A stretch of DNA of 64,000 nt. Source: Pseudomonadota bacterium. Its GTDB lineage: Bacteria > Pseudomonadota > Gammaproteobacteria > Burkholderiales > Burkholderiaceae_C. Shown here piece by piece: positions 30,103-40,511 of the stretch; positions within the stretch are counted from its first letter, which is position 1, and every line of letters begins with the position of its first letter. A model generated the notes under the pieces. It was not told the origin of the DNA and did not search any database. It saw nothing but the letters and a program-made list of their open reading frames with translations. Position numbers and translations under genes: made by a program. The DNA lies in contig JADFIG010000007.1 in assembly GCA_022566735.1 (NCBI GenBank), positions 62,001-126,000 of the forward strand, in the 5' to 3' direction.

Positions 30103-30189
30103 GCGCGGGTGGCGAAATTGGTAGACGCACCAGGTTTAGGTCCTGACGCCAGCGATGGTGTGGGGGTTCGAGTCCCCCCCCGCGCACCA
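30103..30189 (+). tRNA. tRNA-Leu (anticodon UAG)
   Basis: An 87-nt class II tRNA with encoded CCA (30187-30189). The acceptor GCGCGGG pairs with CCCGCGC, the anticodon loop contains TAG, there is a long variable arm, and the T-loop is GGTTCGAGTCC. It reads CUA codons. It sits immediately before tig, as in many betaproteobacteria. Confidence 0.96.
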
Positions 30190-30230
30190 CAGACGCAGTT
30201 TCGTTTTCATCATTTCTGAGAGTTCACATC

Positions 30231-31553
30231 ATGGCGATCAACGTGGAGACCCTCGACAAGCTGGAGCGCCGCATCACGCTGTCGCTGGCAGCCGACGTCC
30301 TCAAGAACGAAGTCGATGCCCGCCTCAAGAAGCTGGCCCGCACGGCCAAGGCCGACGGCTTCCGCCCCGGCAAGGTGCCGATGAACGTCGTGGCCCAGCG
30401 CTACGGCTACTCGGTCCAGTACGAAGTCATCAACGACAAGGTCGGCCAGGCCTTTGCCGAAGCCGCCCAGGAAGCCCAGTTGCGCGTGGCCGGCCAGCCC
30501 CGCATTTCCGAAAAGGAAGGCGAACCCACCGACGGCCAGCTGCAGTTCGACGCCGTCTTCGAGGTGTACCCCGAAGTGAGCATCGCTGACCTGTCGGGCG
30601 CCGAAGTCGAGCGCGTGTCGGCCGAAGTCAACGACGCGGCCATCGACCGCACCATCGACATCCTGCGCAAGCAGCGTCGCACCTTCGCCCAGCGTCCTGC
30701 TGCCGAAGGCGCCGCCGATGGCGACCGCGTGACCATCGACTTCGAAGGCAAGATCGACGGCGTGCCCTTCGACGGCGGCAAGGCTGAGGGCTTCCAGTTC
30801 CTGGTCGGTGAAGGCCAGATGCTCGAAGCCTTCGAGAAGGCCGTGCGCGGCATGAAGACCGGCGACTCCAAGACCTTCCCCCTGCAGTTCCCCGAGGACT
30901 ACCACGGCAAGGACGTGGCCGGCAAGGAAGCCGACTTCCTGGTCACCGTCAAGAAGGTCGAGCAGCAGAACCTGCCCGAGCTGACCGAGGACTTCGTCAA
31001 GTCCCTGGGCCTGGCCGATGGCACCGTCGACGCCCTGCGCGCCGACGTCAAGCGCAACCTGGAGCGCGAAGTCAAGTTCCGCGTGGCCGCCCGCAACAAG
31101 GCCGCCGCCATGGAAGCCCTGCTGAAGCTGGTCGACTTCGACCTGCCCCAGTCGCTGGTGGCCGCCGAGTCCGACCGCCTGCTGGAAGGCGCCCGCGCCG
31201 ACCTGAAGGCCCGCGGCATCCCCGACGCCGACAAGGCCCCGATCCCTGCCGAGATGTTCAAGCCCCAGGCCGAGCGCCGCGTGCGCCTGGGCCTGACCGT
31301 GGCCGAGCTGGTCAAGGCCAACAACCTGCAGGCCAAGCCCGAGCAGCTGCAAGCCCACATCCAGGAACTGGCCCAGAGCTACGAGCAGCCCGCCCAGGTG
31401 GTGGCCTGGTACATGAGCGACCGCCAGCGCATGGCCGAGGTCGAGGCCGTGGTCATCGAAGGCAATGTGGCTGACTTCGTGCTGTCCAAGGCCAAGGTCA
31501 CCGACAAGCCCCTGAGCTTCGAAGAGCTGATGGGCCAGCAAGCCGCGGCCTGA
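30231..31553 (+). CDS. tig: Trigger factor
   Basis: A 440-residue ribosome-associated chaperone and prolyl isomerase. The N-terminal ribosome-binding domain carries the signature loop region GFRPGKVPMNVV; the FKBP-like PPIase domain spans about 155-250 (GDRVTIDFEGKIDG); the rest is the helical substrate-cradling domain. It binds nascent chains at the ribosome exit. tig, clpP, clpX and lon in this order are widely conserved. It ends at the terminator at 31623-31664, so clpP has its own promoter. Confidence 0.97.
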   Translation: MAINVETLDKLERRITLSLAADVLKNEVDARLKKLARTAKADGFRPGKVPMNVVAQRYGYSVQYEVINDKVGQAFAEAAQEAQLRVAGQPRISEKEGEPTDGQLQFDAVFEVYPEVSIADLSGAEVERVSAEVNDAAIDRTIDILRKQRRTFAQRPAAEGAADGDRVTIDFEGKIDGVPFDGGKAEGFQFLVGEGQMLEAFEKAVRGMKTGDSKTFPLQFPEDYHGKDVAGKEADFLVTVKKVEQQNLPELTEDFVKSLGLADGTVDALRADVKRNLEREVKFRVAARNKAAAMEALLKLVDFDLPQSLVAAESDRLLEGARADLKARGIPDADKAPIPAEMFKPQAERRVRLGLTVAELVKANNLQAKPEQLQAHIQELAQSYEQPAQVVAWYMSDRQRMAEVEAVVIEGNVADFVLSKAKVTDKPLSFEELMGQQAAA

Positions 31554-31622
31554 TCGCCCTCGACCCGGGTCTGACCCCGTTTTGCGGGGGCAGACGCCAC
31601 GGTCTGGCTGCCTGCAGCCCCG

Positions 31623-31664
31623 AGGCACCCGCATTCCTGAGTGGATGCCGGTGCCTTTTGTTTT
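31623..31664 (+). terminator. Terminator after tig
   Basis: AGGCACCCGCAT pairs with ATGCCGGTGCCT (one mismatch) around a 10-nt loop, then TTTTGTTTT. An additional hairpin (GTCTGACCCCG/CGGGGGCAGAC) lies just upstream at about 31569-31595 without a T-run. Confidence 0.82.
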
Positions 31665-31754
31665 GTGCCACCTTGCCGTCCCCGGCGGCGCACCCTGGCT
31701 GTGCGCGCAAACAACGGAAAAACGATGTCCGTGGACGGGGGCTTTTTCCGGCCA

Positions 31755-31782
31755 TCGACGCGGGCGGATCGCGCGTCATAAT
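31755..31782 (+). promoter_or_regulatory. Probable clpP promoter
   Basis: TCGACG (31755-31760), a 16-nt spacer and CATAAT (31777-31782) lie 42 nt before the clpP start. The -35 is a 4/6 match. Confidence 0.45.
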
Positions 31783-31823
31783 GATTTCATCCTGATCCAT
31801 TCGATTTCCCCGCAAGGAAGCAC

Positions 31824-32432
31824 ATGAGCGCACTGGACATCCAAAACCTGGGCATGGTGCCCATGGTCATCGAACAATCGGGTCGCGGTGAGCGCGCCTA
31901 CGACATCTACAGCCGCCTGCTGCGCGAGCGCGTGATCTTCCTGGTCGGCCCGGTCAACGACGCCACGGCCAACCTGGTGGTCGCCCAGATGCTCTTCCTG
32001 GAGAGTGAGAACCCCGACAAGGACATCTCGTTCTACATCAACTCCCCGGGTGGCAGCGTCAGCGCCGGCATGTCGATCTTCGACACGATGAACTTCATCA
32101 AGCCCGACGTGTCGACCCTGTGCATGGGCATGGCCGCCTCCATGGGCGCCTTCCTGCTGGCCGCCGGTGCCAAGGGCAAGCGTTTCGCCCTGCCCAACAG
32201 CAAGATCATGATCCACCAGCCGCTGGGTGGCGCCCAGGGCCAGGCCACGGACATCGAGATCCACGCCCGCGAAATCCTGAAAACCCGCGAGCAGCTCAAC
32301 AAGATCCTGGCCGAGCGCTCTGGCCAGCCGCTGGAGAAGATCCAGAACGACACCGAGCGCGACTACTACATGACGGCCGACGAGGCCGCCACTTACGGAC
32401 TCATCGACAAGGTGCTGGAAAAGCGCGGCTGA
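31824..32432 (+). CDS. clpP: ATP-dependent Clp protease, proteolytic subunit
   Basis: A 202-residue serine peptidase that forms the double-heptamer chamber of ClpXP and ClpAP. The catalytic triad is visible as Ser106 in GMAASMGAF, His131 in IMIHQPLGG and Asp180 in NDTERDYYM. The N-terminal propeptide of E. coli ClpP is short here (start [15 protein letters not shown]). AAGGA precedes ATG 31824. clpX lies 98 nt downstream and supplies the unfoldase partner. Confidence 0.98.
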   Translation: MSALDIQNLGMVPMVIEQSGRGERAYDIYSRLLRERVIFLVGPVNDATANLVVAQMLFLESENPDKDISFYINSPGGSVSAGMSIFDTMNFIKPDVSTLCMGMAASMGAFLLAAGAKGKRFALPNSKIMIHQPLGGAQGQATDIEIHAREILKTREQLNKILAERSGQPLEKIQNDTERDYYMTADEAATYGLIDKVLEKRG

Positions 32433-32530
32433 CATCGCGCGCCGGATCCGGCGGCGGTGCCCTCTGGCGGGGGCGTCGCTGAGGCTATCATCCGTCCCAC
32501 ACCTTGCCGACTCACAGACAGGCCTGGACC

Positions 32531-33808
32531 ATGGCAGACAAGAAAAGCTCCTCCAGCGAAAAAATCCTCTACTGCTCCTTCTGCGGAAAGAGCCAGCACG
32601 AGGTCAAGAAGCTCATCGCCGGCCCGTCGGTTTTCATCTGCGACGAGTGCATCGAGCTGTGCAACGACATCATCCGTGACGAGGTCGCGGCCGAGTCCGA
32701 GCAGGCCAGGCCCTCGCGCGGTGACCTGCCCACGCCCAACGAGATCAAGGCCAGCCTCGACCAGTACGTGATCGGCCAGGACACGGCCAAGCGCACGCTG
32801 TCGGTGGCCGTCTACAACCACTACAAGCGCCTGCGGCACATGGGCACCGGCGAAGGCCGCAAGGGCGACGTCGAGCTGTCCAAGTCCAACATCCTGCTGA
32901 TCGGCCCCACCGGTTCCGGCAAGACGCTGCTGGCCCAGACCCTGGCGCGCCTGCTCAACGTGCCCTTCGTGATCGCCGATGCCACCACGCTGACCGAAGC
33001 CGGCTACGTGGGCGAGGACGTCGAGAACATCATCCAGAAGCTGCTGCAGAACTGCAACTACGAGGTCGAGAAGGCCCAGCGCGGCATCGTCTACATCGAC
33101 GAAATCGACAAGATCTCGCGCAAGTCCGACAACCCCTCCATCACCCGCGACGTCTCGGGCGAGGGCGTGCAGCAGGCCCTGCTCAAGCTCATCGAAGGCA
33201 CGATGGCCTCGGTGCCCCCGCAAGGCGGTCGCAAGCACCCCAACCAGGACTTCCTGCAGATCGACACGACCAACATCCTGTTCATCTGCGGCGGCGCCTT
33301 CGACGGCCTGGAAAAGGTCATCCAGAACCGCTCGGTGAAGTCCGGCATCGGATTCGGCGCCGAAGTGCAGAGCAAGGACGACCGCAAGGTCGGTGAGGTC
33401 TTCCGCGAGGTCGAGCCCGAGGACATCATCAAGTTCGGCCTGATCCCCGAGCTGGTCGGCCGCCTGCCGGTCGTGGCCACGCTGGGCGAGCTGACCGAAG
33501 ACGCCCTGGTGAAGATCCTGACCGAACCCAAGAACGCGCTGGTCAAGCAGTACCAGCAGCTGCTGAACATGGACGGCGTCGAGCTGGAAATCCGGCCGGC
33601 CGCCCTGGGTGCCATCGCCCGCAAGGCGCTGGCGCGCAAGACCGGTGCCCGTGGCCTGCGCTCCATCCTGGAGCAATCGCTGCTGGACACCATGTTCGAA
33701 CTCCCCACTCAGGAGGGTGTGCAGAAAGTCGTGCTGGACGAATCCACCATTGAAGAGAACGCCAAGCCATTGCTGGTGTATCGGGAACAGGCCAAGGCCA
33801 GTGCCTGA
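32531..33808 (+). CDS. clpX: ATP-dependent Clp protease, ATPase subunit ClpX
   Basis: A 425-residue AAA+ unfoldase. The N-terminal zinc-binding domain has Cys15, Cys18, Cys37 and Cys40 ([17 protein letters not shown]). The ATPase domain has Walker A GPTGSGKT and Walker [10 protein letters not shown], and the ClpP-contacting IGF loop is present in the expected region (GIGFGAEV). ATG 32531 begins the conserved MADKK; the frame extends upstream but that part is not conserved. It recognises tagged substrates, for example ssrA, and feeds them to ClpP. Confidence 0.98.
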   Translation: MADKKSSSSEKILYCSFCGKSQHEVKKLIAGPSVFICDECIELCNDIIRDEVAAESEQARPSRGDLPTPNEIKASLDQYVIGQDTAKRTLSVAVYNHYKRLRHMGTGEGRKGDVELSKSNILLIGPTGSGKTLLAQTLARLLNVPFVIADATTLTEAGYVGEDVENIIQKLLQNCNYEVEKAQRGIVYIDEIDKISRKSDNPSITRDVSGEGVQQALLKLIEGTMASVPPQGGRKHPNQDFLQIDTTNILFICGGAFDGLEKVIQNRSVKSGIGFGAEVQSKDDRKVGEVFREVEPEDIIKFGLIPELVGRLPVVATLGELTEDALVKILTEPKNALVKQYQQLLNMDGVELEIRPAALGAIARKALARKTGARGLRSILEQSLLDTMFELPTQEGVQKVVLDESTIEENAKPLLVYREQAKASA

Positions 33809-33885
33809 GCGCCCTTGAGGCGCTCTGTGGGGCACCGCTGACAGCCCGCATCCAGGCCCGGCGCCGGCTGGTTTTCACGGTGCCC

Positions 33886-33912
33886 TTGTGTTTCTCCGCT
33901 GAGGCCCCAACT
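33886..33912 (+). promoter_or_regulatory. Heat-shock (sigma-32) type promoter of lon
   Basis: TTGTGT (33886-33891), a 13-nt spacer and CCCCAACT (33905-33912) match the RpoH layout (TTGAAA, N12-14, CCCCATnT), with seven of eight bases in the -10 box. It lies 26 nt before the lon ATG. A long imperfect hairpin, TTTCT..CTGAGGCCC with GGGCTTCAGAGAAA (33891-33926), overlaps it. Confidence 0.6.
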
Positions 33913-33937
33913 GGGCTTCAGAGAAAGTGAGCCCCAA

Positions 33938-36376
33938 ATGTCTGGACACCCCATTCTTCCTTCCGATCCCATCACCCTGCCGCTGCTGCCGCTGCGTGAT
34001 GTCGTGGTCTTCCCGCACATGGTGATCCCGCTGTTCGTGGGTCGCCCCAAGTCCATCAAGGCCCTGGAATCCGCCATGGAGTCCGGCCGCCAGATCATGC
34101 TGGTGGCGCAAAAGGCCGCCGGCAAGGACGAGCCGAAGGCGGAGGACATGTTCGACATCGGCTGCGTCTCCAGCATCCTGCAGATGCTGAAGCTGCCCGA
34201 CGGCACCGTGAAGGTGCTGGTCGAAGGCGTGCAGCGTGCCAACACGCAATCCATCGACGATTCCGGTGAGTTCTTCACCTCCGTGGCCGTGCCCGTGCAG
34301 CCCGAAGGTGATGTCACGCCCGAGGTCGAAGCCCTGCGCCGCGCCGTGACGCAGCAGTTCGACCAGTACGTCAAGCTCAACAAGAAGATCCCGCCCGAGA
34401 TCCTCACCTCGATCTCCGGCATCGACGACGCCGGCCGCCTGGCCGACACCATCGCCGCCCACCTGCCGCTCAAGCTCGAAGCCAAGCAGGCCGTGCTGGA
34501 CCTGTACTCGGTCTCCGCCCGCCTGGAAAAGCTGCTGGAGCTGCTGGAGCACGAGGTCGACATCCTGCAGGTCGAAAAGCGCATCCGTGGCCGCGTCAAG
34601 CGCCAGATGGAGAAGTCCCAGCGCGAGTACTACCTCAACGAGCAGGTCAAGGCCATCCAGAAGGAGCTCGGTGAAGGCGAGGAGGGCGCTGACCTCGAAG
34701 AAATCGCCAAGAAGATCGAGTCGGCCCGCATGCCCAAGGAGGCACGCAAGAAGGCCGATGCCGAGTTCAAGAAGCTCAAGCTGATGTCGCCCATGTCGGC
34801 CGAGGCCACGGTGGTGCGCAACTACATCGAGACCCTGGTCAACCTGCCCTGGAGCAAGAAGTCCAAGGTCAAGCACGACCTGACCCTGGCCGAGACCGTG
34901 CTCAACGAAGAGCACTACGGCCTCGACAAGGTCAAGGAACGCATCCTCGAATACCTCGCTGTGCAACAGCGCGTCGACAAGGTCAAGGCCCCGATCCTGT
35001 GCCTGGTCGGCCCCCCTGGCGTGGGCAAGACCTCGCTGGGCCAGTCCATCGCCCGCGCCACCGGACGCAAGTTCGTGCGCATGGCTCTGGGCGGCGTGCG
35101 CGACGAGGCCGAGATCCGTGGCCACCGCCGCACCTACATCGGCTCCATGCCGGGCAAGGTGTTGCAGAGCCTGAGCAAGGTCGGCGTGCGCAACCCGCTG
35201 TTCCTGCTCGACGAGATCGACAAGCTGGGCATGGACTTCCGCGGTGATCCGTCGTCGGCGCTGCTGGAAGTGCTCGACCCCGAGCAGAACCACACCTTCG
35301 GTGACCACTACATCGAGGTCGATTTCGACCTGTCCGATGTGATGTTCGTGGCCACGTCGAACTCGCTGAACATCCCGCCGGCGCTGCTGGACCGGATGGA
35401 AGTGATCCGCCTGGCCGGCTACACCGAAGACGAGAAGGTCCACATCGTCCAGACCTACCTGCTGCCCAAGCAGATCAAGAACAACGGCGTGAAGGACGGT
35501 GAGCTGGAGGTGGCCGAGAGCGCCATCCGCGGCATCATCCGCTACTACACCCGCGAGGCCGGCGTGCGCTCGCTGGAACGCGAAGTCTCCAAGATCTGCC
35601 GCAAGACGATCAAGGGCTTTGCGCTCAAGCAGTTCACCGAGAAGGTCGTCGTGACCGACGAGAACCTCAACGACTTCCTGGGCGTGCGCAAGTACAGCTA
35701 CGGCGAAGCCACCAAGGAAAACCAGGTGGGTCAGGTCGTGGGTCTGGCCTGGACGGAAGTCGGTGGCGACCTGCTGACCATCGAAGCCGCGGTCATGCCG
35801 GGCAAGGGCAACATCATCCGCACCGGCCAGTTGGGCGACGTGATGAAGGAGTCGGTCGAAGCGGCCCGCTCGGTGGTGCGTTCGCGCGCCCGCCGCCTGG
35901 GCATCACGGACGACCTCTTCGAGAAGCGCGACATCCACATCCACGTGCCGGATGGCGCCACGCCCAAGGACGGCCCGAGCGCGGGTGCGGCCATGACCAC
36001 GGCCTTCGTGTCGGCGTTGACGGGCATCCCGGTGCGTGCGGACGTGGCCATGACGGGCGAGATCACCTTGCGCGGCGAGGTCACGGCCATCGGTGGTCTG
36101 AAGGAGAAGTTGCTGGCGGCCCACCGCGGTGGCATCAAGACGGTGCTGATCCCGGAGGAGAACGTCAAGGACCTGGCCGAGATCCCCGAGAACGTGAAGG
36201 GCCAGATCGAGATCGTGCCGGTCAAGTGGATTGACAAGGTGCTGGAAGTGGCCCTGGAGCGTCAGCCCACGGCGCTGCCGGAAGAGGAAGCCAAGGTCGA
36301 AGCCAAGCCCGACGCCGCGGCATCCTCGGCGCCGGCTGCCACGCCCGCCGGCTCGGCAGATCTGCTCAAGCACTGA
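33938..36376 (+). CDS. lon: ATP-dependent protease Lon
   Basis: An 812-residue Lon protease of usual length (E. coli 784). The order is the N-terminal substrate-binding domain ([20 protein letters not shown]), a coiled-coil region, AAA+ with Walker A GPPGVGKT, and the serine-lysine peptidase domain with Ser681 in KDGPSAGAA and Lys724 in [10 protein letters not shown] 25-residue Ala/Pro/Glu-rich tail follows the catalytic domain. It degrades damaged and regulatory proteins. The upstream sigma-32-like promoter suggests heat induction independent of clpX. Confidence 0.98.
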   Translation: MSGHPILPSDPITLPLLPLRDVVVFPHMVIPLFVGRPKSIKALESAMESGRQIMLVAQKAAGKDEPKAEDMFDIGCVSSILQMLKLPDGTVKVLVEGVQRANTQSIDDSGEFFTSVAVPVQPEGDVTPEVEALRRAVTQQFDQYVKLNKKIPPEILTSISGIDDAGRLADTIAAHLPLKLEAKQAVLDLYSVSARLEKLLELLEHEVDILQVEKRIRGRVKRQMEKSQREYYLNEQVKAIQKELGEGEEGADLEEIAKKIESARMPKEARKKADAEFKKLKLMSPMSAEATVVRNYIETLVNLPWSKKSKVKHDLTLAETVLNEEHYGLDKVKERILEYLAVQQRVDKVKAPILCLVGPPGVGKTSLGQSIARATGRKFVRMALGGVRDEAEIRGHRRTYIGSMPGKVLQSLSKVGVRNPLFLLDEIDKLGMDFRGDPSSALLEVLDPEQNHTFGDHYIEVDFDLSDVMFVATSNSLNIPPALLDRMEVIRLAGYTEDEKVHIVQTYLLPKQIKNNGVKDGELEVAESAIRGIIRYYTREAGVRSLEREVSKICRKTIKGFALKQFTEKVVVTDENLNDFLGVRKYSYGEATKENQVGQVVGLAWTEVGGDLLTIEAAVMPGKGNIIRTGQLGDVMKESVEAARSVVRSRARRLGITDDLFEKRDIHIHVPDGATPKDGPSAGAAMTTAFVSALTGIPVRADVAMTGEITLRGEVTAIGGLKEKLLAAHRGGIKTVLIPEENVKDLAEIPENVKGQIEIVPVKWIDKVLEVALERQPTALPEEEAKVEAKPDAAASSAPAATPAGSADLLKH

Positions 36377-36462
36377 GACGGGCGTTGCGCCCCGGTGCGG
36401 TGTGGTTCGGCGCTTCGAACATGATGCGTTTGGACCACACCGGCCAAAAAATCTGCGCGCAC

Positions 36463-36509
36463 TTGACCTGAAGGCCAAAAACGCGGTAAAGTTCAATTCT
36501 TCGCTGATC
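36463..36509 (+). promoter_or_regulatory. Promoter of the first tRNA-Gly/Cys cassette
   Basis: TTGACC (36463-36468), an 18-nt spacer and TAAAGT (36487-36492). The 12-mer TCTTCGCTGATC begins 6 nt past the -10 box (36498-36509), at the likely start site. The same 12-mer at the same distance occurs at the second cassette (37195-37206). Confidence 0.6.
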
Positions 36510-36546
36510 ACTGACGCCAAACGGTGATGCCAAAGCAGCGGAACAT

Positions 36547-36622
36547 GCGGGATTAGCTCAGTTGGTAGAGCGATACCTTGCCAAGGTATAGGTCGAGAGT
36601 TCGAGCCTCTTATCCCGCTCCA
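36547..36622 (+). tRNA. tRNA-Gly (anticodon GCC), copy 1
   Basis: A 76-nt tRNA with encoded CCA. The acceptor GCGGGAT pairs with ATCCCGC, the anticodon loop is TTGCCAA and the T-loop is AGTTCGAGCCT. The sequence is identical to copy 2 at 37302-37377. Confidence 0.97.
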
Positions 36623-36629
36623 CATGCTG

Positions 36630-36657
36630 AAGGGAAGCCTGAAAAGGCTTCCCTTTT
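36630..36657 (+). terminator. Terminator between tRNA-Gly and tRNA-Cys, copy 1
   Basis: AAGGGAAGCC and GGCTTCCCTT with a TGAAAA loop, followed by TT. The short T-run suggests partial read-through to tRNA-Cys. The same stem sequence occurs in the second cassette. Confidence 0.7.
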
Positions 36658-36699
36658 CGCTTCTGGGCCCCTTTGGGGTGTCCTTGGCCTGAGGTTTCT

Positions 36700-36773
36700 G
36701 GCGCGGTAGCAAAGCGGTTATGCCCCGGATTGCAAATCCGGTCAGTCCGGTTCGACTCCGGACCGCGCCTCCA
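36700..36773 (+). tRNA. tRNA-Cys (anticodon GCA), copy 1
   Basis: A 74-nt tRNA with encoded CCA. The acceptor GGCGCGG pairs with CCGCGCC, the anticodon loop is TTGCAAA and the T-arm is GTCCGGTTCGACTCCGGAC. Identical to copy 2 at 37464-37537. Confidence 0.97.
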
Positions 36774-36775
36774 TG

Positions 36776-36811
36776 AAAAAGCCCCTTCACGACCGCGTGA
36801 CGGGGCTTTTG
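36776..36811 (+). terminator. Terminator after tRNA-Cys copy 1
   Basis: AAAAGCCCC (36777-36785) and GGGGCTTTT (36802-36810) enclose an inner stem TCACG/CGTGA. It is near-symmetric, so it may also stop minus-strand transcripts coming from tRNA-Leu(UAA). Confidence 0.85.
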
Positions 36812-36867
36812 CTTGTGTGCTTGCTGTTGCCGCTGGCTGCTGCGCCTGCCCTTGCGCTTGGCGGCCG

Positions 36868-36956
36868 TGGTGCCCCGAGCCGGACTCGAACCGGCAAGCC
36901 ATGGAAGTGGCGGCGGATTTTAAATCCGCTGTGGTTACCGATTTCACCATCGGGGC
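36868..36956 (-). tRNA. tRNA-Leu (anticodon UAA)
   Basis: An 89-nt class II tRNA on the minus strand with encoded CCA (36868-36870). The acceptor GCCCCGA pairs with TCGGGGC, the anticodon loop TTTAAAA contains TAA, and there is a long variable arm. It lies between the two plus-strand Gly/Cys cassettes and is transcribed against them. Confidence 0.95.
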
Positions 36957-37160
36957 CTGGGCAGGCAGTGTAAGCCGGGTGGCGGGGCGCTGCGGACGCG
37001 CTGTGGTGGCGTGTTGTGGCGTTGTTGCGGCGCTGTCGCCGTGTTGTTGCGACGTGCTTGCCGGCCAAGCCTCCCTGGCGTGCCTCCCTGACGTGCCGCC
37101 TTGGTGCGCCGTTGCCGCGGCACCGGCGGTGATGGGAATGCGCAACATCGTGCGCGAGTC
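36957..37160. other. Non-coding spacer between tRNA-Leu(UAA) and the second cassette
   Basis: This stretch, with the promoter and leader that follow (to 37301), carries no credible gene. Its first part (36985-37060) is GT-rich with repeated TGTTGTGGCGTTG-like words. It must also hold the promoter for the minus-strand tRNA-Leu(UAA), which I could not identify confidently. Confidence 0.5.
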
Positions 37161-37206
37161 TTGCGGATCGGTGAAAAGCAGTGTACATTAACGGTCTTCG
37201 CTGATC
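37161..37206 (+). promoter_or_regulatory. Promoter of the second tRNA-Gly/Cys cassette
   Basis: TTGCGG (37161-37166), a 17-nt spacer and TACATT (37184-37189), then TCTTCGCTGATC starting 6 nt past the -10 (37195-37206), exactly as in copy 1. The leader to tRNA-Gly is about 95 nt here, against about 40 nt in copy 1. Confidence 0.5.
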
Positions 37207-37301
37207 GCGACACCAGAAGCGGTCAAGACGCAAGTCAAAGCGAGCGTTGCGCTGTTCTTTGTCAAAATTCCTTGAATTTTTCTTTGAACAACGCAGCACA
37301 T

Positions 37302-37377
37302 GCGGGATTAGCTCAGTTGGTAGAGCGATACCTTGCCAAGGTATAGGTCGAGAGTTCGAGCCTCTTATCCCGCTCCA
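37302..37377 (+). tRNA. tRNA-Gly (anticodon GCC), copy 2
   Basis: A 76-nt tRNA with encoded CCA, identical to copy 1 (36547-36622) including the ACA immediately upstream. GCC decodes GGC/GGU, abundant glycine codons in this GC-rich genome. Confidence 0.97.
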
Positions 37378-37383
37378 CATTGC

Positions 37384-37418
37384 AAAGGGAAGCCCGGTTG
37401 ACCAGGCTTCCCTTTTTT
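37384..37418 (+). terminator. Terminator between tRNA-Gly and tRNA-Cys, copy 2
   Basis: AAGGGAAGCC and GGCTTCCCTT with a 10-nt loop, followed by TTTT. The stem equals that of copy 1 but the loop and T-run differ. Confidence 0.8.
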
Positions 37419-37463
37419 CAAGCAGGTTTGTCCCGGCAGGCACCGTCCCTGCAGGCAGCGATT

Positions 37464-37537
37464 GGCGCGGTAGCAAAGCGGTTATGCCCCGGATTGCAAA
37501 TCCGGTCAGTCCGGTTCGACTCCGGACCGCGCCTCCA
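37464..37537 (+). tRNA. tRNA-Cys (anticodon GCA), copy 2
   Basis: A 74-nt tRNA with encoded CCA, identical to copy 1 at 36700-36773. Two tRNA-Cys genes are uncommon in bacteria of this size class. Confidence 0.97.
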
Positions 37538-37540
37538 GCA

Positions 37541-37580
37541 TGAGAAAGCCCTTCACGTTCTGCGTGAGGGGCTTTCTGCT
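37541..37580 (+). terminator. Terminator after tRNA-Cys copy 2
   Basis: AGAAAGCCC and GGGCTTTCT around an inner TTCACG/CGTGAG stem, parallel in design to the terminator after copy 1. Confidence 0.82.
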
Positions 37581-37588
37581 TTTCGCCC

Positions 37589-38526
<938 letters not shown>

Positions 38527-38624
38527 GCGCGGTCGGCGAGAAATCAGGCGAGGGCGTGACGGAAAACAGGCGAAGTGTGCACCCGGTCGACGCACAATTG
38601 TCCCGCGTTCGAGTGCGGGCCCGG

Positions 38625-38653
38625 TTTCAAATCCGGGAACTTCGCGTTAGAAT
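38625..38653 (+). promoter_or_regulatory. Candidate promoter of etfBA
   Basis: TTTCAA (38625-38630), a 17-nt spacer and TAGAAT (38648-38653) in the gap between murI and etfB. The -10 is good and the -35 weak. Confidence 0.4.
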
Positions 38654-38723
38654 CGAACGATCGTGCTTTTTCACAGGCGCGGCTTTTCAATCAACTCTTC
38701 CTCATGACGCAGGAGAACAACGC

Positions 38724-39473
38724 ATGAAGGCTCTCGTTCCGGTCAAGCGGGTTGTGGACTACAACGTGAAGGTTCGCGTGAAGTCTGACGGCTCTGGTGT
38801 CGACATCGCCAACGTCAAGATGTCCATGAACCCCTTCGACGAAATCGCCGTCGAGGAGGCCACCCGTCTGAAGGAAAAGGGCGTTGTCACCGAGATCATC
38901 GCTGTCTCCGTGGGCCCCGCCCAGTGCCAGGAAACCCTGCGCACGGCCATGGCCATCGGCGCCGACCGCGGCATCCTGGTGGAGACCGACGCCGAGGTGC
39001 AGCCCCTGGCCGTGGCCAAGGTGCTCAAGGCCCTGATCGACAAGGAACAGCCGCAGCTGGTCATCCTGGGCAAGCAAGCCATCGACGACGACAGCAACCA
39101 GACCGGCCAGATGCTGGCGGCGCTGGCCGACCTGCCGCAAGGCACCTTCGCCTCCAAGGTGGAAGTCGCTGGCGACAAGGTCAACGTGACCCGCGAGGTC
39201 GACGGTGGCCTGGAGACCGTGGCCCTGAGCCTGCCGGCCGTGATCACGACCGACCTGCGCCTCAACGAGCCGCGCTACGTGACGCTGCCCAACATCATGA
39301 AGGCCAAGAAGAAGCCCCTGGAGACGGTCAAGCCGGCCGACCTGGGCGTGGACGTGGCCGCGCGCATCAAGACGCTGAGCGTTGCCGAGCCTGCCAAGCG
39401 CTCGGCCGGCATCAAGGTGGCCGACGTGGCCACCCTGGTGGACAAGCTCAAGAACGTCGCCAAAGTGATCTGA
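38724..39473 (+). CDS. etfB: Electron transfer flavoprotein beta subunit
   Basis: A 249-residue AMP-binding subunit of ETF, which carries electrons from acyl-CoA dehydrogenases to ETF:ubiquinone oxidoreductase. Family signatures are [14 protein letters not shown] at the start, [16 protein letters not shown] and [20 protein letters not shown] segments, with the recognition loop [14 protein letters not shown] 38724 follows AGGAG; the frame is open upstream without conserved sequence. etfA begins 11 nt later. Confidence 0.97.
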   Translation: MKALVPVKRVVDYNVKVRVKSDGSGVDIANVKMSMNPFDEIAVEEATRLKEKGVVTEIIAVSVGPAQCQETLRTAMAIGADRGILVETDAEVQPLAVAKVLKALIDKEQPQLVILGKQAIDDDSNQTGQMLAALADLPQGTFASKVEVAGDKVNVTREVDGGLETVALSLPAVITTDLRLNEPRYVTLPNIMKAKKKPLETVKPADLGVDVAARIKTLSVAEPAKRSAGIKVADVATLVDKLKNVAKVI

Positions 39474-39484
39474 GGAGATAACCC

Positions 39485-40417
39485 ATGACCGTTCTCGTCA
39501 TTGCCGAACACGACAACACCAGCATCAAGGGCGCGACCCTGAACACCGTGACCGCCGCCAAGGCGGTGGGTGGCGATGTGCACGTGCTGGTGGCCGGTGC
39601 CAACGCCGGTGCCGCCGCCGCCGCTGCCGCGCAGATCGCTGGCGTGGCCAAGGTGCTGCACGCTGACAGCGCTGCCTTCGCCGATGCCCTGGCCGAAAAC
39701 GTGGCCGCCCAGATCCTGGCCGTGGCTTCGGGCTACAGCCACATCTTCTTCCCCGCCACCGCGTCGGGCAAGAACGTGGCCCCGCGCGTGGCCGCCAAGC
39801 TGGACGTGGGCCAGTTGTCGGAAATCACCAAGGTGGTGTCTGCCGACACCTTCGAGCGCCCGATCTACGCCGGCAACGCGATTGCCACGGTGCAGTCGAC
39901 CGACGCCGTCAAGGTCGCCACCGTGCGCGCCACCGCCTTCGATGCCGCCGCCACCAGCGGTGGTGCGGGTGCCGTGGAAGCCCTGGCCGCTGTGGCCGAT
40001 TCCGGCAAGTCGGCCTTCGTGGGCCGCGAGGTGACCCAGTCGGAGCGCCCCGAACTGGTGGGCGCCAAGATCGTGGTCTCCGGTGGCCGCGCGCTGGGCT
40101 CTGCCGAGAAGTTCAACGAAGTGATGTCGCCGCTGGCCGACAAGCTGGGAGCGGCCCTGGGCGCCTCGCGCGCTGCGGTGGACGCGGGCTACGCGCCCAA
40201 TGACCTGCAAGTGGGCCAGACCGGCAAGATCGTGGCGCCGCAGCTGTACGTGGCGGTGGGCATCTCCGGCGCGATCCAGCACCTGGCCGGCATGAAGGAC
40301 TCCAAGGTGATCGTGGCGATCAACAAGGACCCGGAAGCCCCGATCTTCCAGGTGGCCGACTTCGGCCTGGAAGCCGATCTGTTCACGGCCGTGCCTGAGC
40401 TGATCAAGGCCCTGTGA
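39485..40417 (+). CDS. etfA: Electron transfer flavoprotein alpha subunit
   Basis: A 310-residue FAD-binding subunit. The C-terminal FAD domain shows [44 protein letters not shown] and [16 protein letters not shown], the canonical ETF-alpha signature. The N-terminal half ([16 protein letters not shown]) pairs with EtfB. It ends at a strong terminator, so the acyl-CoA dehydrogenase downstream is a separate unit or depends on read-through. Confidence 0.97.
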   Translation: MTVLVIAEHDNTSIKGATLNTVTAAKAVGGDVHVLVAGANAGAAAAAAAQIAGVAKVLHADSAAFADALAENVAAQILAVASGYSHIFFPATASGKNVAPRVAAKLDVGQLSEITKVVSADTFERPIYAGNAIATVQSTDAVKVATVRATAFDAAATSGGAGAVEALAAVADSGKSAFVGREVTQSERPELVGAKIVVSGGRALGSAEKFNEVMSPLADKLGAALGASRAAVDAGYAPNDLQVGQTGKIVAPQLYVAVGISGAIQHLAGMKDSKVIVAINKDPEAPIFQVADFGLEADLFTAVPELIKAL

Positions 40418-40439
40418 GCTGACTGAGCACACCTCGAAC

Positions 40440-40466
40440 GGGGCGTCTTGCGAGACGCCCCTTTTT
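40440..40466 (+). terminator. Terminator after etfA
   Basis: GGGGCGTCT and AGACGCCCC form a perfect 9-bp stem with a TGCG loop, followed by TTTTT. Confidence 0.93.
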
Positions 40467-40511
40467 CCGTTGCAAGCCCTGTGTGTTGCGCAGGGCAGTG
40501 GAGAGCACAAC

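Noticed and set aside
36547..37537. tRNA cluster as a phage or island integration site
   Set aside because: No integrase, no partial tRNA copy as an att site, and both cassettes are complete with their own promoters and terminators.
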